From: Azonexaceae bacterium s22
Lineage (GTDB): Bacteria > Pseudomonadota > Gammaproteobacteria > Burkholderiales > Rhodocyclaceae
Reading direction: 5' to 3'
DNA length: 64,000 bases
Assembly (NCBI GenBank): GCA_016617495.1
Contig: WYCU01000002.1
Span: 213,538-277,537 of the forward strand
In this document: positions 27,277 through 36,893 of the stretch, piece by piece
How positions within the stretch are numbered: the first letter of the stretch is position 1
Layout of the letters: each line of letters begins with the position of its first letter
Position numbers and translations under genes: made by a program
Notes under the pieces: model-generated
What the model saw: only the letters and a program-made list of their open reading frames with translations
Databases searched by the model: none
Told to the model about the DNA's origin: nothing

Positions 27277-28514
27277 TGGCTTCCCTGCAGGCGGGCGATG
27301 CGCACGGCGGCCGGCGGGTGGGAGTCGTAGAACAAGGAATGCAGGGGGTCCGGTGTCAGCGTGGCAGCATTGTCCTCGTAGAGCTTGACCAGCGCCCGCA
27401 CAAGGTCTTCCGCCGCGGTATGTTCGGCTGCGTAGGCATCCGCCTCGAATTCATGCCGGCGGGACAGCGCGCTCATCAGCGGGCTGAACGGAAAGGTGAA
27501 TACCGGCACGACCAGGAAAAAGAGGATCAGCCCCTGCGCGGTACCGGGCGTCGCGCCGCCCAAGGCGCTGTAGAACCAGGGCGCATTGATCAATTGGCCA
27601 AGCAACCAGAGAAAACCAAGCGACAGCGCGAACATCGCCACGATGCGCTTGAGCACATGGCGGCGGCGGAAATGTCCCAGTTCGTGGGCCAGTACGGCCT
27701 CGATTTCGGCGGGTGCGAGGCGGCCCAGCAGCGTGTCGAAGAAAACGATGCGCTTGTTGTTGCCGAAGCCGGTGAAATAGGCATTGCCGTGGCTTGAACG
27801 GCGCGATCCGTCCATCACGAACAGGCCGTTGGAGCGAAAGCCGCAGCGCGCCAGCAGCGCCTCGATGCGCGTTTTCATCTCGCCGTCGGCCATTGGGACG
27901 AACTTGTTGAACAGCGGCGCGATCCAGATCGGATAGACGAACAGGATCAGCAGGTTGAAAGCGCACCAGAACAGCCACACCCAGAACCACCATGCCGAAC
28001 CCATCGACGCCATCAGCCAGAGCACGGCGAGGATGACCGGCGCGCCGATCAGCACGCCGAGCAGCGCTTGCTTGAGCATGTCGCCGATGAACAGGCCGAG
28101 TGTCATCCGGTTAAAACCGTGCCGCGCTTCGATCACAAACTGCCGGTAGAGTGCAAAGGGCAGATCGATGAGCGACGAAAGGATCATGATGCTGAAGATG
28201 AGGGCGATGCCGAAGGCCAGACCATCGAGGCGGCCTGCCCAGAAGGTATCGAGCGCAGCCAGGCCACCGCCCAGCGTCAGGGCCAGCAGGAACAGGCCGT
28301 CGACGACCGTGGCAACTTGTGCGATACGCGTGCGATCCACGGTGTAATCGGCGGCCTTCTGGTGCGCGGCGAGCGGAATTTTTTCAGCAAAGCCGCTTGG
28401 AACCGCAGCCCGATGGGCGCGCACGTGGCGAATCTGGCGCTCGGCCAACCACAGGCGAAAAGCGAGGGTCAGGGCGAAAGCGGCGAGAAAGACGAGAGTG
28501 AAGGAATGGCTCAC
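27273..28514 (-). CDS. M48 family integral-membrane metalloprotease (Ste24-like)
   Basis: 413 residues with about seven hydrophobic segments. The zinc motif HELGH is at residues 277-281 ([13 protein letters not shown]), with a downstream Glu in [15 protein letters not shown] that supplies the third ligand. The long N-terminal membrane part and the [12 protein letters not shown] segment are typical of the CAAX-protease-like Ste24 group rather than HtpX. The likely role is membrane-protein quality control; bacterial substrates are not known. It is probably cotranscribed with rsgA, and the M48-rsgA/orn arrangement is common in betaproteobacteria. Confidence 0.9.
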   Translation of the reverse strand: MSHSFTLVFLAAFALTLAFRLWLAERQIRHVRAHRAAVPSGFAEKIPLAAHQKAADYTVDRTRIAQVATVVDGLFLLALTLGGGLAALDTFWAGRLDGLAFGIALIFSIMILSSLIDLPFALYRQFVIEARHGFNRMTLGLFIGDMLKQALLGVLIGAPVILAVLWLMASMGSAWWFWVWLFWCAFNLLILFVYPIWIAPLFNKFVPMADGEMKTRIEALLARCGFRSNGLFVMDGSRRSSHGNAYFTGFGNNKRIVFFDTLLGRLAPAEIEAVLAHELGHFRRRHVLKRIVAMFALSLGFLWLLGQLINAPWFYSALGGATPGTAQGLILFFLVVPVFTFPFSPLMSALSRRHEFEADAYAAEHTAAEDLVRALVKLYEDNAATLTPDPLHSLFYDSHPPAAVRIARLQGSH

Positions 28515-28576
28515 GAAAAACAGGGGGAAGCTATGAGAAAATCGCCGACTTTTACGGCTCGTGGGCGAACAATTAT

Positions 28577-29122
28577 ATGACAGGCAATGCCAACAACCTC
28601 GTCTGGCTGGACATGGAAATGACCGGCCTCAATCCTGACGGCGACCGCATCATCGAAATGGCCATGGTCGTGACCAATTCCGCGCTGGAACTGGTTGCCG
28701 AATCGCCGGCCTGGGTGATTCACCAGAGCGACGCGACGCTGGCAGCGATGGATGAGTGGAACCAGAATACCCATGGCCGCTCCGGGCTGATCGACAAGGT
28801 CCGCGCGTCCACGCTGGACGAAGCAACGGTCGAAGCAGCAGCGCTGGACTTTCTCGGGCGCTATTCGCTGAAAGGCCATTCGCCGATGTGCGGCAATTCG
28901 ATCGGTCAGGACCGTCGTTTCATGGCGCGTTACATGCCGACGCTGGAAGCATTCTTCCACTACCGCAACCTCGATGTGAGTACGCTCAAGGAGCTGTGCA
29001 AGCGCTGGCAGCCCGAGGTGTACAAAGGCTTCAAGAAGAAGGGGCGGCATACGGCGCTGGCCGACATCTACGAGTCTATCGACGAACTGAAATATTATCG
29101 CGAGCATTTCCTGCGCGCTTAA
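28577..29122 (+). CDS. orn: Oligoribonuclease
   Basis: 181 residues, standard length. This DEDDh exonuclease has WLDMEMTGL (Asp and Glu of Exo I), a middle Asp in [10 protein letters not shown] (Exo II) and [10 protein letters not shown] with the general-base His and final Asp (Exo III). It degrades 2-5 nt RNAs, including pGpG from cyclic-di-GMP turnover, to mononucleotides in the cytoplasm. It is divergent from the M48 gene across a 62-bp gap that must carry both promoters. Confidence 0.97.
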   Translation: MTGNANNLVWLDMEMTGLNPDGDRIIEMAMVVTNSALELVAESPAWVIHQSDATLAAMDEWNQNTHGRSGLIDKVRASTLDEATVEAAALDFLGRYSLKGHSPMCGNSIGQDRRFMARYMPTLEAFFHYRNLDVSTLKELCKRWQPEVYKGFKKKGRHTALADIYESIDELKYYREHFLRA

Positions 29123-29128
29123 GCGCCT

Positions 29129-29147
29129 GCGCCCCCGCGTGGGGCGC
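29129..29147 (+). other. Hairpin after orn
   Basis: GCGCCCC with a 5-nt loop and GGGGCGC begins 7 bases after the orn stop. No T-run follows; the dispersed element begins 10 bases on. Termination here would need Rho or the element. Confidence 0.45.
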
Positions 29148-29157
29148 TACTGCCGAA

Positions 29158-29193
29158 ATTGTCGCGGTCAACGTCGATAAATACGGAATTTTT
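29158..29193 (+). repeat. 36-bp dispersed element, copy 6
   Basis: Core ATTGTCGCGGTCAAC (CAAC variant) at 29158-29172. The TGA stop of the minus-strand glycosyltransferase gene (29168-29170) lies inside the core, and its last residues are encoded by the tail. It fills the orn/glycosyltransferase convergent junction. Confidence 0.9.
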
Positions 29194-30790
29194 CCTTGCG
29201 ATCGCCTGGCCGATTACCCTCCCAGACACGCGTCCAGCGGCCCGGCGGGGCAGCGAGTTCCGGCTTCGTATCGCCGGTGACGATGACCCAGTTGCATTGG
29301 CGTCCCGCGGCTGTTTCGGCATCCAGCGGTTCGATACCGGCAAAATAGGCCAGCGATGCGCGTTGGGTGTCGGTCAAGCCGCGCTCGGCCACGCAGCCCC
29401 GGTCGCTAGGCAGAACTTGGGCAATGGCCTGAATGACCGGGCGATAACTTTTGCCGTAATCGAACCAGGGCAGAATCAGCGTCGTAGCCAGCATCCAGAG
29501 CGTGGTGAAGCCGAGTGTCCAATGCGTCAGGCTTCGGTAAGGTGAGCGCGGTGCCGTCGCGATGAGCCAGACCCACCAGAGCGTGGCCAGCAGACCGACG
29601 ACAAGATCGACGACATCCAGTTCGCCCACAAAACCGGGCCGCAAAACGACGGCGCGTTGAGCCAGTTTCGCCGGCCAGCCCAGTGCCATGGCCGACCACG
29701 CCACCCACGTCACAAGGACAAAGAAGGAGAAGGTGGTCATCGCAAACCAGTCGAACGCACTCGCTGCGCCCCGGCGCAAGGTGAGCGCACCAGGCGTGGC
29801 CAGGAGTGCCAGCGCTGGAAGCATCAGCAGCGCCGGGATTTCGCGGGGACGATAGGCCAGCGCCAGCATCAGGAAAACCAGAAGCAGGAAGGCGAGCGGC
29901 AACAACTGAGGCGCTTCCCGCCAGCTTTTGCGCCGGGTCCACAGCGTCCAGGCCGCGAGCGGCAGGGCAGGAAAGGCAAACCACGGCAGCATGGCCAGGA
30001 ATTTTCCGGCCCCCAACCAGGAGAAGGGGGTGCGCAGGGGCGCCAACTCTGCATACAGCCAGCCATGAAAGCGGGCTGGCTCCAGATTGAGCAGCAGCAA
30101 CGACCATGTGAGGGTCAGCAAGGCACCCAGGCTGAGGCCGATCCCCAGCGCGATGGTCGCTTTGCGGCGGTCTTCGGCCAGCCACCAGGCGAGTGGGGCG
30201 ATGGCCAGCAAAGGCAGGAAAGGGGCGATGCCGGCGCCAAGGAAGCAGGCAGCCAGACTCAAACCGTAATAGAGCCCCGCCAGTCGCGGCTTGCGGCCCA
30301 GAGCGGCCAGCGCCCCAATACCGCCGCCGTAGGCCGCCAGCGCGATGAGCATGGGCTGGGCATCGTGGGCGTGGATCAGCAGCCCGACGCTGCCTGCCAA
30401 CAAGAGCGGGCTGGCCGCCGCACTGTCTTGTCCATACAACTCGCGACCGGCGTAATAGAGGCCGGTCAAAGCCAGGGTGACCCACAGGCCGCTGGCCAGA
30501 CGCAAGGCCTCGTGCATCGGCAATAGCCAGCCGAAGAGCTTTCCCGTCAGCGCGGCGGTCCAGTAATACAGCGGTGGTTCGTGGAACGGGCGTCCGGCGA
30601 TGGCGGGGGCCAGCCAGTCGCCGTGGTTGAGCATGTGCCAGGCGGCGCCGATGTGTACGGCATCTTCACCCTTCCATGGGTCGCGGCCGAACAGACCGGC
30701 CAGCACATAAAAAGCCAGCATGGCCGCCAGCAGCCAACCGGCAGGCGGCAGGCGTATCCCGCGACGAAGAAGTGTGCCGAATTCGGACAT
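29168..30790 (-). CDS. GT39/ArnT-like membrane glycosyltransferase
   Basis: 540 residues. The first membrane helix is followed by a periplasmic loop with GRDPWKGEDAVHIGAAWHML, the acidic pair used by GT-C enzymes. About eleven to twelve further hydrophobic segments follow, then a periplasmic C-terminal domain. The family moves sugars from polyprenyl phosphate to lipid A, proteins or other acceptors. The ArnT-like layout suggests an envelope target, but the acceptor cannot be read from sequence. The stop codon and last few residues come from the dispersed element. Confidence 0.82.
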   Translation of the reverse strand: MSEFGTLLRRGIRLPPAGWLLAAMLAFYVLAGLFGRDPWKGEDAVHIGAAWHMLNHGDWLAPAIAGRPFHEPPLYYWTAALTGKLFGWLLPMHEALRLASGLWVTLALTGLYYAGRELYGQDSAAASPLLLAGSVGLLIHAHDAQPMLIALAAYGGGIGALAALGRKPRLAGLYYGLSLAACFLGAGIAPFLPLLAIAPLAWWLAEDRRKATIALGIGLSLGALLTLTWSLLLLNLEPARFHGWLYAELAPLRTPFSWLGAGKFLAMLPWFAFPALPLAAWTLWTRRKSWREAPQLLPLAFLLLVFLMLALAYRPREIPALLMLPALALLATPGALTLRRGAASAFDWFAMTTFSFFVLVTWVAWSAMALGWPAKLAQRAVVLRPGFVGELDVVDLVVGLLATLWWVWLIATAPRSPYRSLTHWTLGFTTLWMLATTLILPWFDYGKSYRPVIQAIAQVLPSDRGCVAERGLTDTQRASLAYFAGIEPLDAETAAGRQCNWVIVTGDTKPELAAPPGRWTRVWEGNRPGDRKEKFRIYRR

Positions 30791-30813
30791 GAGCGAAGCT
30801 TAACCGGTAAACG

Positions 30814-30836
30814 AAAAAGGCAGCCTAGCGGCTGCC
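30814..30836 (-). terminator. Terminator of rpmE
   Basis: On the minus strand, GGCAGCC-GCTA-GGCTGCC is followed by five T, 26 bases after the rpmE stop. Confidence 0.85.
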
Positions 30837-30861
30837 CTTTGTACAATGCGCTGCCGAATGA

Positions 30862-31086
30862 TCAGGCAGCAGCCTTGCCGCGCATGGCGCCGAACTTCTG
30901 GTTGAACTTCTCAACGCGACCGGCGGTATCGACGATCTTCTGCTTGCCGGTGTAGAACGGGTGGCAGGCAGAGCAGACTTCCACGTGGAAGACGTCTTTC
31001 TTCATGGTCGACTTGGTCGTGAAGGAATTGCCGCAGGAGCAGGTCACAGCGACTTCTTGGTAGTTCGGGTGAATATCGGCTTTCAT
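30862..31086 (-). CDS. rpmE: 50S ribosomal protein L31 (zinc-binding form)
   Basis: 74 residues. Cys16, Cys18, Cys38 and Cys41 make the four-cysteine zinc site of the C+ form of L31 (CSC and CSAC), so this is the zinc-replete paralogue rather than a zinc-free ykgM type. AAAGGA precedes the ATG. It has its own near-consensus promoter and terminator, so it is a single-gene unit. Confidence 0.97.
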   Translation of the reverse strand: MKADIHPNYQEVAVTCSCGNSFTTKSTMKKDVFHVEVCSACHPFYTGKQKIVDTAGRVEKFNQKFGAMRGKAAA

Positions 31087-31140
31087 CTTTTGTCCTTTAA
31101 ACGAGCGACCGGCGGATGTGGCCGATCTGGGAAGCGCGTG

Positions 31141-31169
31141 ATTATCGCTGATTGGTGATTGATTGACAA
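31141..31169 (-). promoter_or_regulatory. Sigma-70 promoter of rpmE
   Basis: On the minus strand, -35 TTGTCA (31169-31164), 17-bp spacer, -10 GATAAT (31146-31141). The 5' leader would be about 50 bases. Confidence 0.7.
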
Positions 31170-31227
31170 TGCTTTTTTGACTCCGGGCCTGATTTGCAGA
31201 TTGTCCCGCCAGGCCTGCACTGGAGGC

Positions 31228-31253
31228 AAAAAAGGCCGGTTGCCCGGCCTTTT
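31228..31253 (-). terminator. Terminator of rho
   Basis: On the minus strand, AAGGCCGG-GCAA-CCGGCCTT is followed by a T-run, 18 bases after the rho stop. Confidence 0.85.
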
Positions 31254-31270
31254 CGAATGCGTCGCGTCAA

Positions 31271-32530
31271 TCAGCCGCGACGCATGGCGTCGAAAAATTC
31301 CGCATTGCCCTTGGTCGATTTGACCTTGTCGAGCAGGAATTCCATCGCTTCAAGGTCGTCCATCGGGTAGCAGAGCTTGCGCAAGACCCACATTTTTTGC
31401 AGCACGTCGGGCTTCAACAGCAACTCTTCGCGGCGGGTGCCGGAGCGGTTGACGTTGATCGCCGGGTACATGCGCTTCTCGGCCATGCGGCGGTCGAGGT
31501 GGATTTCGGAGTTGCCGGTGCCCTTGAATTCTTCGTAGATCACTTCGTCCATGCGCGAGCCGGTGTCGATCAGCGCCGTGGCGAGGATGGTCAGCGAGCC
31601 GCCTTCTTCGATGTTGCGCGCCGCACCGAAGAAACGCTTGGGCTTCTGCAGGGCGTTGGCGTCCACACCGCCAGTCAGTACCTTGCCGGAGGCGGGTTGG
31701 ACGGTGTTGTAGGCGCGGGCGAGGCGGGTGATCGAGTCGAGCAGAATGACCACATCCTTCTTGTGCTCGACCAGGCGCTTGGCCTTTTCGATGACCATTT
31801 CGGCGACGGCGACATGGCGCGTGGCCGGTTCGTCGAAGGTTGAGGCGACGACTTCGCCCTTGACCGTGCGCGTCATTTCCGTGACTTCTTCCGGACGCTC
31901 GTCGATGAGCAGGACGATGAGCACGACTTCCGGGTGATTGGCGGTAATCGCGTGGGCGATGTTCTGCAGCATCACCGTCTTGCCGGACTTCGGCGGGGCG
32001 ACGATCAGGCCGCGCTGACCGCAGCCGATGGGCGCGATCATGTCGATGACGCGGCTGGTGATGTTTTCGTCGGAGCGGATTTCACGTTCGAGCTTGAGGT
32101 GACGCGTCGGGTGCAGCGGCGTCAGGTTCTCGAACATGATCTTGTTCTTGTTGGCTTCCGGGTGGAAGCCGTTGATGCTGTCGAGCTTGGTCAGCGCGAC
32201 GTAGCGCTCGCCATCCTTGGGTGTGCGGATTTCGCCTTCGATGGTGTCGCCAGTGCGCAGGTTGAAGCGGCGGATCTGCGACGGTGAGACGTAGATGTCA
32301 TCCGGGTTGGCGAGGTAGGAGGTATCGGCCGAGCGGAGGAATCCATAGCCGTCGGAGAGGACTTCGAGGGTGCCGTCACCGTGAATCGTCTCCCCGTTCT
32401 TGGCTTTGGCCTTGAGGATGGCGTAGATCAGTTCCTGCTTGCGCATCCGGTTGGCGTTTTCAATGCCAAGATCGGTCGCCATGTCCAGCAATTTGCTGAC
32501 GTGTAATGTCTTGAGTTCGGAAAGTTGCAT
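31271..32530 (-). CDS. rho: Transcription termination factor Rho
   Basis: 419 residues, standard length. An N-terminal helical domain ([16 protein letters not shown]) and an RNA-binding cold-shock-like domain ([22 protein letters not shown]) precede the RecA-type ATPase with Walker A in [11 protein letters not shown], Walker B in [10 protein letters not shown] and the secondary RNA-site loop. The hexamer unwinds RNA from RNA polymerase. The order rho-trxA on one strand, with rpmE after rho, is the usual proteobacterial arrangement. Confidence 0.98.
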   Translation of the reverse strand: MQLSELKTLHVSKLLDMATDLGIENANRMRKQELIYAILKAKAKNGETIHGDGTLEVLSDGYGFLRSADTSYLANPDDIYVSPSQIRRFNLRTGDTIEGEIRTPKDGERYVALTKLDSINGFHPEANKNKIMFENLTPLHPTRHLKLEREIRSDENITSRVIDMIAPIGCGQRGLIVAPPKSGKTVMLQNIAHAITANHPEVVLIVLLIDERPEEVTEMTRTVKGEVVASTFDEPATRHVAVAEMVIEKAKRLVEHKKDVVILLDSITRLARAYNTVQPASGKVLTGGVDANALQKPKRFFGAARNIEEGGSLTILATALIDTGSRMDEVIYEEFKGTGNSEIHLDRRMAEKRMYPAINVNRSGTRREELLLKPDVLQKMWVLRKLCYPMDDLEAMEFLLDKVKSTKGNAEFFDAMRRG

Positions 32531-32647
32531 GTGTGCGTGTGGACGTCATCGACACCTGAAAACGGCGAAACGGCCGTGTGGTGCGGATGCTGAGCGTAAG
32601 CTAACGTGGGGAGAAAAGGACGCCGGCTGGAAATCAGGAGGGCGTCA

Positions 32648-32674
32648 GCCCGAAGGTCGGAACGACCTTCGGGC
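32648..32674 (-). other. Perfect 12-bp hairpin after trxA
   Basis: GCCCGAAGGTCG-GAA-CGACCTTCGGGC, 17 bases beyond the trxA stop. It is perfect but has no T-run, so it is either a 3'-end stabiliser or a Rho-dependent 3' boundary between trxA and rho. Confidence 0.6.
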
Positions 32675-32690
32675 GCAGAGGGTAAGCAGA

Positions 32691-33017
32691 TTACAGGTTG
32701 CTGTCAATAAAAGCGGCAAGCTGGGACTTGGAGAGTGCCCCAACCTTGGTGGCTTCCACATTGCCGTTCTTGAAAATCATCAGGGTCGGAATGCCGCGAA
32801 TACCATATTTGGCGGGCGTGGCCTGATTGTCGTCGATATTGACCTTGGCCACTTTGAGCTTGCCGGCGTATTCGACGGCAACTTCGTCAAGGATCGGAGC
32901 AATCATCTTGCACGGGCCGCACCATTCGGCCCAGTAGTCCACCAGAACCGGCTGCTGCGACTGCAGCACTTCGGATTCGAAGGTGTCATCGGTGACGTAA
33001 TGGATATGCTCGCTCAT
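32691..33017 (-). CDS. trxA: Thioredoxin 1
   Basis: 108 residues, standard length. The active site is WCGPC in [18 protein letters not shown]; the cis-proline region is [13 protein letters not shown]. It is a cytoplasmic disulfide reductase partner of thioredoxin reductase. It lies upstream of rho on the same strand with a 160-base gap that contains a strong hairpin. Confidence 0.97.
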   Translation of the reverse strand: MSEHIHYVTDDTFESEVLQSQQPVLVDYWAEWCGPCKMIAPILDEVAVEYAGKLKVAKVNIDDNQATPAKYGIRGIPTLMIFKNGNVEATKVGALSKSQLAAFIDSNL

Positions 33018-33128
33018 TTAATTCGTGCCTCGTGGATAGGGAAATAGCCCTTGGAAGGAATAGGATCTGCCGAGACGGCTCGAACAGGTGCGGCAAATCC
33101 TAGCGAAAAAGCAGTCCTTAGGGAAGGG

Positions 33129-33731
33129 TTACTGCTGGGTTTTGAGCAAATTGGCCAGTTCGACGGCGGTCTTGACTTGCATTTTGTCGAACAGGTTGGC
33201 GCGATGCACTTCAACGGTGCGCATGCTGATGTTCAGTTCGTCGGCAATGACTTTGTTGAATTTGCCTTGCAATACCAGCGCCATGATCTGGCGTTCGCGG
33301 GTCGTCAGGGTGGCAAGGCGGGCCTTGACCGAGTCCTGCGTTGCGCTTGCCGCCCGCTGGTTGGCATCGTGCAACATGGCCTCACTGACACGCGTGACGA
33401 GATCGTTGTCGTTAAAGGGTTTTTCAAAAAAATCGAACGCACCTTTCTTCAAGGTGGTAACGGCCAGCGGGACATCGCCGTGCCCCGTCAAAAAAATGAC
33501 GGGCAGGCAGGAGCCACGCTCGCATAGCGTATCGAAACAGTCCAGCCCGCTCATGCCGGGCATGCGCATGTCAAGGATCACGCAGCCCGTCAGGTTCGGC
33601 GTCCAGCACTTGAGGAAGGTTTCGCCGCTGTCGTAGGTCGTGCAAGGCAATCCTCGTGATTTGAGCAGCCAGGACAGGGCATCGCGTATGGCTTCGTCAT
33701 CATCGACCAGATGGGCTTGGGGCAGACTCAC
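33129..33731 (-). CDS. dctR: FixJ/DctR-type response regulator
   Basis: 200 residues. The receiver has Asp54 in CVILDMRMPGMSG, Thr/Ser in FLTGHGD and Lys in FEKPF. A C-terminal LuxR helix-turn-helix (LTTRERQIMALVLQGK, then ISMRTVEVHRANLFDKM) completes it. It starts with GTG overlapping the kinase stop (GTGA), so the pair is coupled. It sits next to, and divergent from, a dctPQM TRAP operon, matching the DctS/DctR system that controls C4-dicarboxylate uptake in Rhodobacter. The substrate is inferred. Confidence 0.88.
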   Translation of the reverse strand: MSLPQAHLVDDDEAIRDALSWLLKSRGLPCTTYDSGETFLKCWTPNLTGCVILDMRMPGMSGLDCFDTLCERGSCLPVIFLTGHGDVPLAVTTLKKGAFDFFEKPFNDNDLVTRVSEAMLHDANQRAASATQDSVKARLATLTTRERQIMALVLQGKFNKVIADELNISMRTVEVHRANLFDKMQVKTAVELANLLKTQQ

Positions 33732-35707
33732 GATGGCTCCAGCGGCAATGTGAATTTGAATATGGTACCGCTACCCGTGGGTGAGTCGGTGTGGGGTTCT
33801 GCCCAAAGGCGCCCGCGATGGAATTCCACAATCGAGCGGCAGATCGAAAGCCCGACACCCATGCCCTCGGGCTTGGTGGTGGTGAATGCGGTAAACAGTT
33901 TGTCGCGGATTTCCGGTGCAATGCCGGTCCCATTATCCGTGATGGCGACGACGACTTCATTGCCGGAAACGTTTGCCGATACGCCCAGAATTCGCAATTC
34001 GCGGGCCGTTGACGCCATGGCTTCCATGCCATTGCGGATGAGGTTGAGCAGGACCTGTTCGAGCATCAGGCGGTCCGCAGCCACCGGCGGTAGGTCGGGC
34101 AGCGTGGTGACGAGCTGGACGTGTCGTTTGCGGGCTTCCGGTTCCACAAAGCCAATGCAGTCTTCGACGATTTCGCTCAGCGCGCAGGGGGCTCGCTTGG
34201 GTTCGCTCTTGCGCACAAAGTCATGAACACGACGAATGATGCGTCCGGCACGTTGCGCCTGTACGCCGAGTTTTTCCAGGGCCTGGCGGATATCGGCCGG
34301 ATTGTGATCGGCTTGGGCGAGCAGATTGATGCAGCCTGCGTTATAGCTGGCGATAGCGGACAGCGGTTGATTGAGTTCATGGGCGAGGGTGGATGCCATT
34401 TCTCCCATGGTGACCAACCGGGAGGTGAATTGCAGTTGTTCCTGCTGCTGGCGGGCCAATTCCTCAGCCTTGCGACGCTCGGTGACGTCCAGCACGGATG
34501 CCATCCAGCCGGTGTGGTGGCCGTGGCCATCGATGAGTGGCGCTTCGTAAATCAGTGCCTGGAAACGCTCCCCGTTCTTGCGTTGGAAGGTCATCTCAAA
34601 ACCGTCTGCTGGCGCTTCACCGGCAAGGACAGCTTGGTGCATTGCCATGGTTTCGTTGAATTGTTCGGGAACCCAGTACGGCATGGGTGGACTTCGGCCG
34701 ACCAGTTCATCGCTTGAAAAGCCGGTCATGCGACAGAAAGCCGGATTGACATAAATGATGCGCCCCGTCAGATCGCGGGCGCGCATGCCGACGGTCAGGG
34801 AATCCTCCATGGCGGAGCGCAAGGCATGTTCCGCACGCAGGGCTTCTTCGGCGCGTGCGCGCTTCTTCATCAGGTCGCGGACAATCCACAGGCTCCAGAA
34901 GACGCCGGTCGCAAGTACAAGAATTGCGCCGGCCAGGATGCGTTGGAGCGGGTTGCCAGGTGCCTGGTAGGCGGTGACGCGAAACTTGAGGCCGTAGCCT
35001 GGCGGGTCGAAGGGGAGTTCATAGGTCAGGCTGGGGACGCCCTCGATGCTCGATTTGGCCCCAAACTGCACTTCGTTGTCATCAATGACAACGACACGGT
35101 ATTTTTCGGCAAACCACCATGGCACCTGGTCATTGAGCAGGCTGTCGATAGCATAGGTCACGACCAGCATGCTGGAAAGCTGCTGATCCGCGAATACCGG
35201 TACCGCCAACGAGAAATGTGCACCGTTGCCGCTGAGAAAAAAGGGCTCGCTATAGACCCGCTTGCCTAGCCTGCCCGCGAGTTCGATGGCTTTTTGGGTG
35301 ACGGGTGGGCCGAATGCATCGAGTTCGTGATCAATGCTCGGGGCCATTGGCAGGGCGTCGATCACTTGCTGCTTCTGGTCGAACCAGGTGATCTGCATCA
35401 TGTCCGGATTGTTTTTCAGGAGATGATTGGCGCGCAGCCGAAACAACTGTTTCTTGTCTGCCTGATTTCCCAAGTCGTAGGCCAGTTGCTGAAGCAGTTC
35501 CTCATTGTTCCCGAGATGGAAGCGCAGGTTTTGTTCCAGCCAGAGCACGTCTTTGATCAGGCCGGCCCGCTCTTCCTCGATTTCGTTCTGGTGCAGCAGC
35601 CAGAGCAGTGCCACGACAGCGGCCAGCAGTAACACCACCCCCAGTTTGGGCAGTGCCAGGAGCCAGCGAAGTCGCCGGGTACTATCGGGGTGTGGCTTTG
35701 CATGCAT
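33728..35707 (-). CDS. dctS: DctS-type sensor histidine kinase
   Basis: 659 residues. A membrane helix (about 12-37) precedes a periplasmic sensory domain of roughly 225 residues and a second helix (about 265-285). A PAS domain (about 300-425, RARDLTGRIIYVNPAFCRMTGFSSDELVG) is followed by HisKA with phospho-His443 (LAHELNQPLSAIASY) and an HATPase with NLIRNGMEAM and GMGVGLSICRSI. This is the FixL/DctB/DctS kinase type. It is divergent from the TRAP binding-protein gene, so sensing of the imported organic acid is likely. Confidence 0.88.
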   Translation of the reverse strand: MHAKPHPDSTRRLRWLLALPKLGVVLLLAAVVALLWLLHQNEIEEERAGLIKDVLWLEQNLRFHLGNNEELLQQLAYDLGNQADKKQLFRLRANHLLKNNPDMMQITWFDQKQQVIDALPMAPSIDHELDAFGPPVTQKAIELAGRLGKRVYSEPFFLSGNGAHFSLAVPVFADQQLSSMLVVTYAIDSLLNDQVPWWFAEKYRVVVIDDNEVQFGAKSSIEGVPSLTYELPFDPPGYGLKFRVTAYQAPGNPLQRILAGAILVLATGVFWSLWIVRDLMKKRARAEEALRAEHALRSAMEDSLTVGMRARDLTGRIIYVNPAFCRMTGFSSDELVGRSPPMPYWVPEQFNETMAMHQAVLAGEAPADGFEMTFQRKNGERFQALIYEAPLIDGHGHHTGWMASVLDVTERRKAEELARQQQEQLQFTSRLVTMGEMASTLAHELNQPLSAIASYNAGCINLLAQADHNPADIRQALEKLGVQAQRAGRIIRRVHDFVRKSEPKRAPCALSEIVEDCIGFVEPEARKRHVQLVTTLPDLPPVAADRLMLEQVLLNLIRNGMEAMASTARELRILGVSANVSGNEVVVAITDNGTGIAPEIRDKLFTAFTTTKPEGMGVGLSICRSIVEFHRGRLWAEPHTDSPTGSGTIFKFTLPLEPS

Positions 35708-35747
35708 GGCTGGATGCTAGCAGAGCATCCGATGAGGTTTGCGCGCC

Positions 35748-35763
35748 TTGTGGAAAACCACAA
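35748..35763. promoter_or_regulatory. Palindrome upstream of dctP, site 1
   Basis: TTGTGG-AAAA-CCACAA, a perfect 6+6 inverted repeat in the divergent dctS/dctP gap. It is a candidate DctR or global-regulator operator. Confidence 0.5.
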
Positions 35764-35770
35764 TACGGAT

Positions 35771-35783
35771 AACCACAATGGTT
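35771..35783. promoter_or_regulatory. Palindrome upstream of dctP, site 2
   Basis: AACCA-CAA-TGGTT, a perfect 5+5 inverted repeat. Its centre is about 21-22 bp, two helical turns, from that of site 1, so the two could be bound cooperatively on one face. The ACCACAA sequence is shared with site 1. Confidence 0.45.
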
Positions 35784-35863
35784 GCCGCTACTTACTTTTT
35801 GGATACTTCGTGCGAACCGGAATTGATCCGGCACAAATAATTCGCCTGGAGGAACAAATCGTC

Positions 35864-36868
35864 ATGAAAGTATCTTCTCTTCTGTTTGGCTTGATGACCT
35901 GTGTGTTTTCGGCTTCGGCCCTGGCGCAACAGCCCATCGTGATCAAATTCAGCCATGTGGTGGCCAAAGAAACCCCCAAGGGCTTGGCTGCCGAATATTT
36001 CGCCAAGAAGGCGGACGAACTGACCAAGGGCAAGGTCAAGGTCGAGGTTTATCCGAACTCCACGCTGTACAAGGACAAGGAAGAAATGGAGGCGCTGCAG
36101 TTGGGTGCCGTGCAGATGCTGGCGCCGTCGCTGGCCAAATTCGGCCCGTTGGGCGTGAAGGAGTTTGAGGTCTTCGATTTGCCGTTCATCTTCGACGACT
36201 ACAATGATTTGCACAAAGTCACCCAGGGGCCGGTGGGTCAGCAGTTGCTGACCAAGCTCGAGCCCAAGGGAATCCGCGGTCTTGCCTTCTGGGACAACGG
36301 TTTCAAGTCCTTCTCCGCGAATACGCCGATCAAGGTGCCGGGGGATCTGAAGGGCAAGAAAATGCGCATTCAGTCTTCGAAGGTGCTGGAGGAGCAAATG
36401 CGTACCCTGGGGGCGCTGCCGCAGGTGATGGCTTTCTCCGAGGTTTATCAAGCGCTTCAGACGGGCGTGGTCGATGGCACCGAGAACCCGATCTCCAATT
36501 TCTACACGCAGAAGATGCATGAAGTGCAGAAGCACCTGAGCCTGACCGATCATGGTTATCTGGGCTATGCCGTCATCGTAAACAAGAAATTCTGGGACGG
36601 TCTGCCGGCGGATATTCGCGGCCAACTGGAAACGGCGATGAAGGAATCGACGGTTTACGCGAACAAGATTGCCCGGGAACAAAACGACAAGGATCTTGAA
36701 GCTGTCAAGAAGAGCGGCAAGACGGCAATTTATGCGCCGACCAAGGAAGAGCGCCTAGCTTTCAAGAAGGTACTCATTCCCGTGCACCAGAAGATGGAAT
36801 CGCGCATTGGCAAGGAAGTGATCCAGAACGTCTACAAGGAAACCGGTTTCGACCCGAATACCCTCTGA
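35864..36868 (+). CDS. dctP: TRAP transporter solute-binding protein
   Basis: 334 residues from an ATG with GGAGGA ten bases upstream. A Sec signal (MKVSSLLFGLMTCVFSASALA) is cleaved before QQPIVIKFSH. The body is the DctP fold with GxVxVEVYPNSTLY, the substrate-clamping Arg region MRIQSSKVLEEQ and GVVDGTENPISNFYTQK. The periplasmic receptor delivers C4-dicarboxylates or similar organic acids to DctQM. The family is certain; the exact ligand is inferred from the adjacent DctSR-like system. Confidence 0.92.
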   Translation: MKVSSLLFGLMTCVFSASALAQQPIVIKFSHVVAKETPKGLAAEYFAKKADELTKGKVKVEVYPNSTLYKDKEEMEALQLGAVQMLAPSLAKFGPLGVKEFEVFDLPFIFDDYNDLHKVTQGPVGQQLLTKLEPKGIRGLAFWDNGFKSFSANTPIKVPGDLKGKKMRIQSSKVLEEQMRTLGALPQVMAFSEVYQALQTGVVDGTENPISNFYTQKMHEVQKHLSLTDHGYLGYAVIVNKKFWDGLPADIRGQLETAMKESTVYANKIAREQNDKDLEAVKKSGKTAIYAPTKEERLAFKKVLIPVHQKMESRIGKEVIQNVYKETGFDPNTL

Positions 36869-36893
36869 TTTCTGCTTCTTTCCACACCGCATC

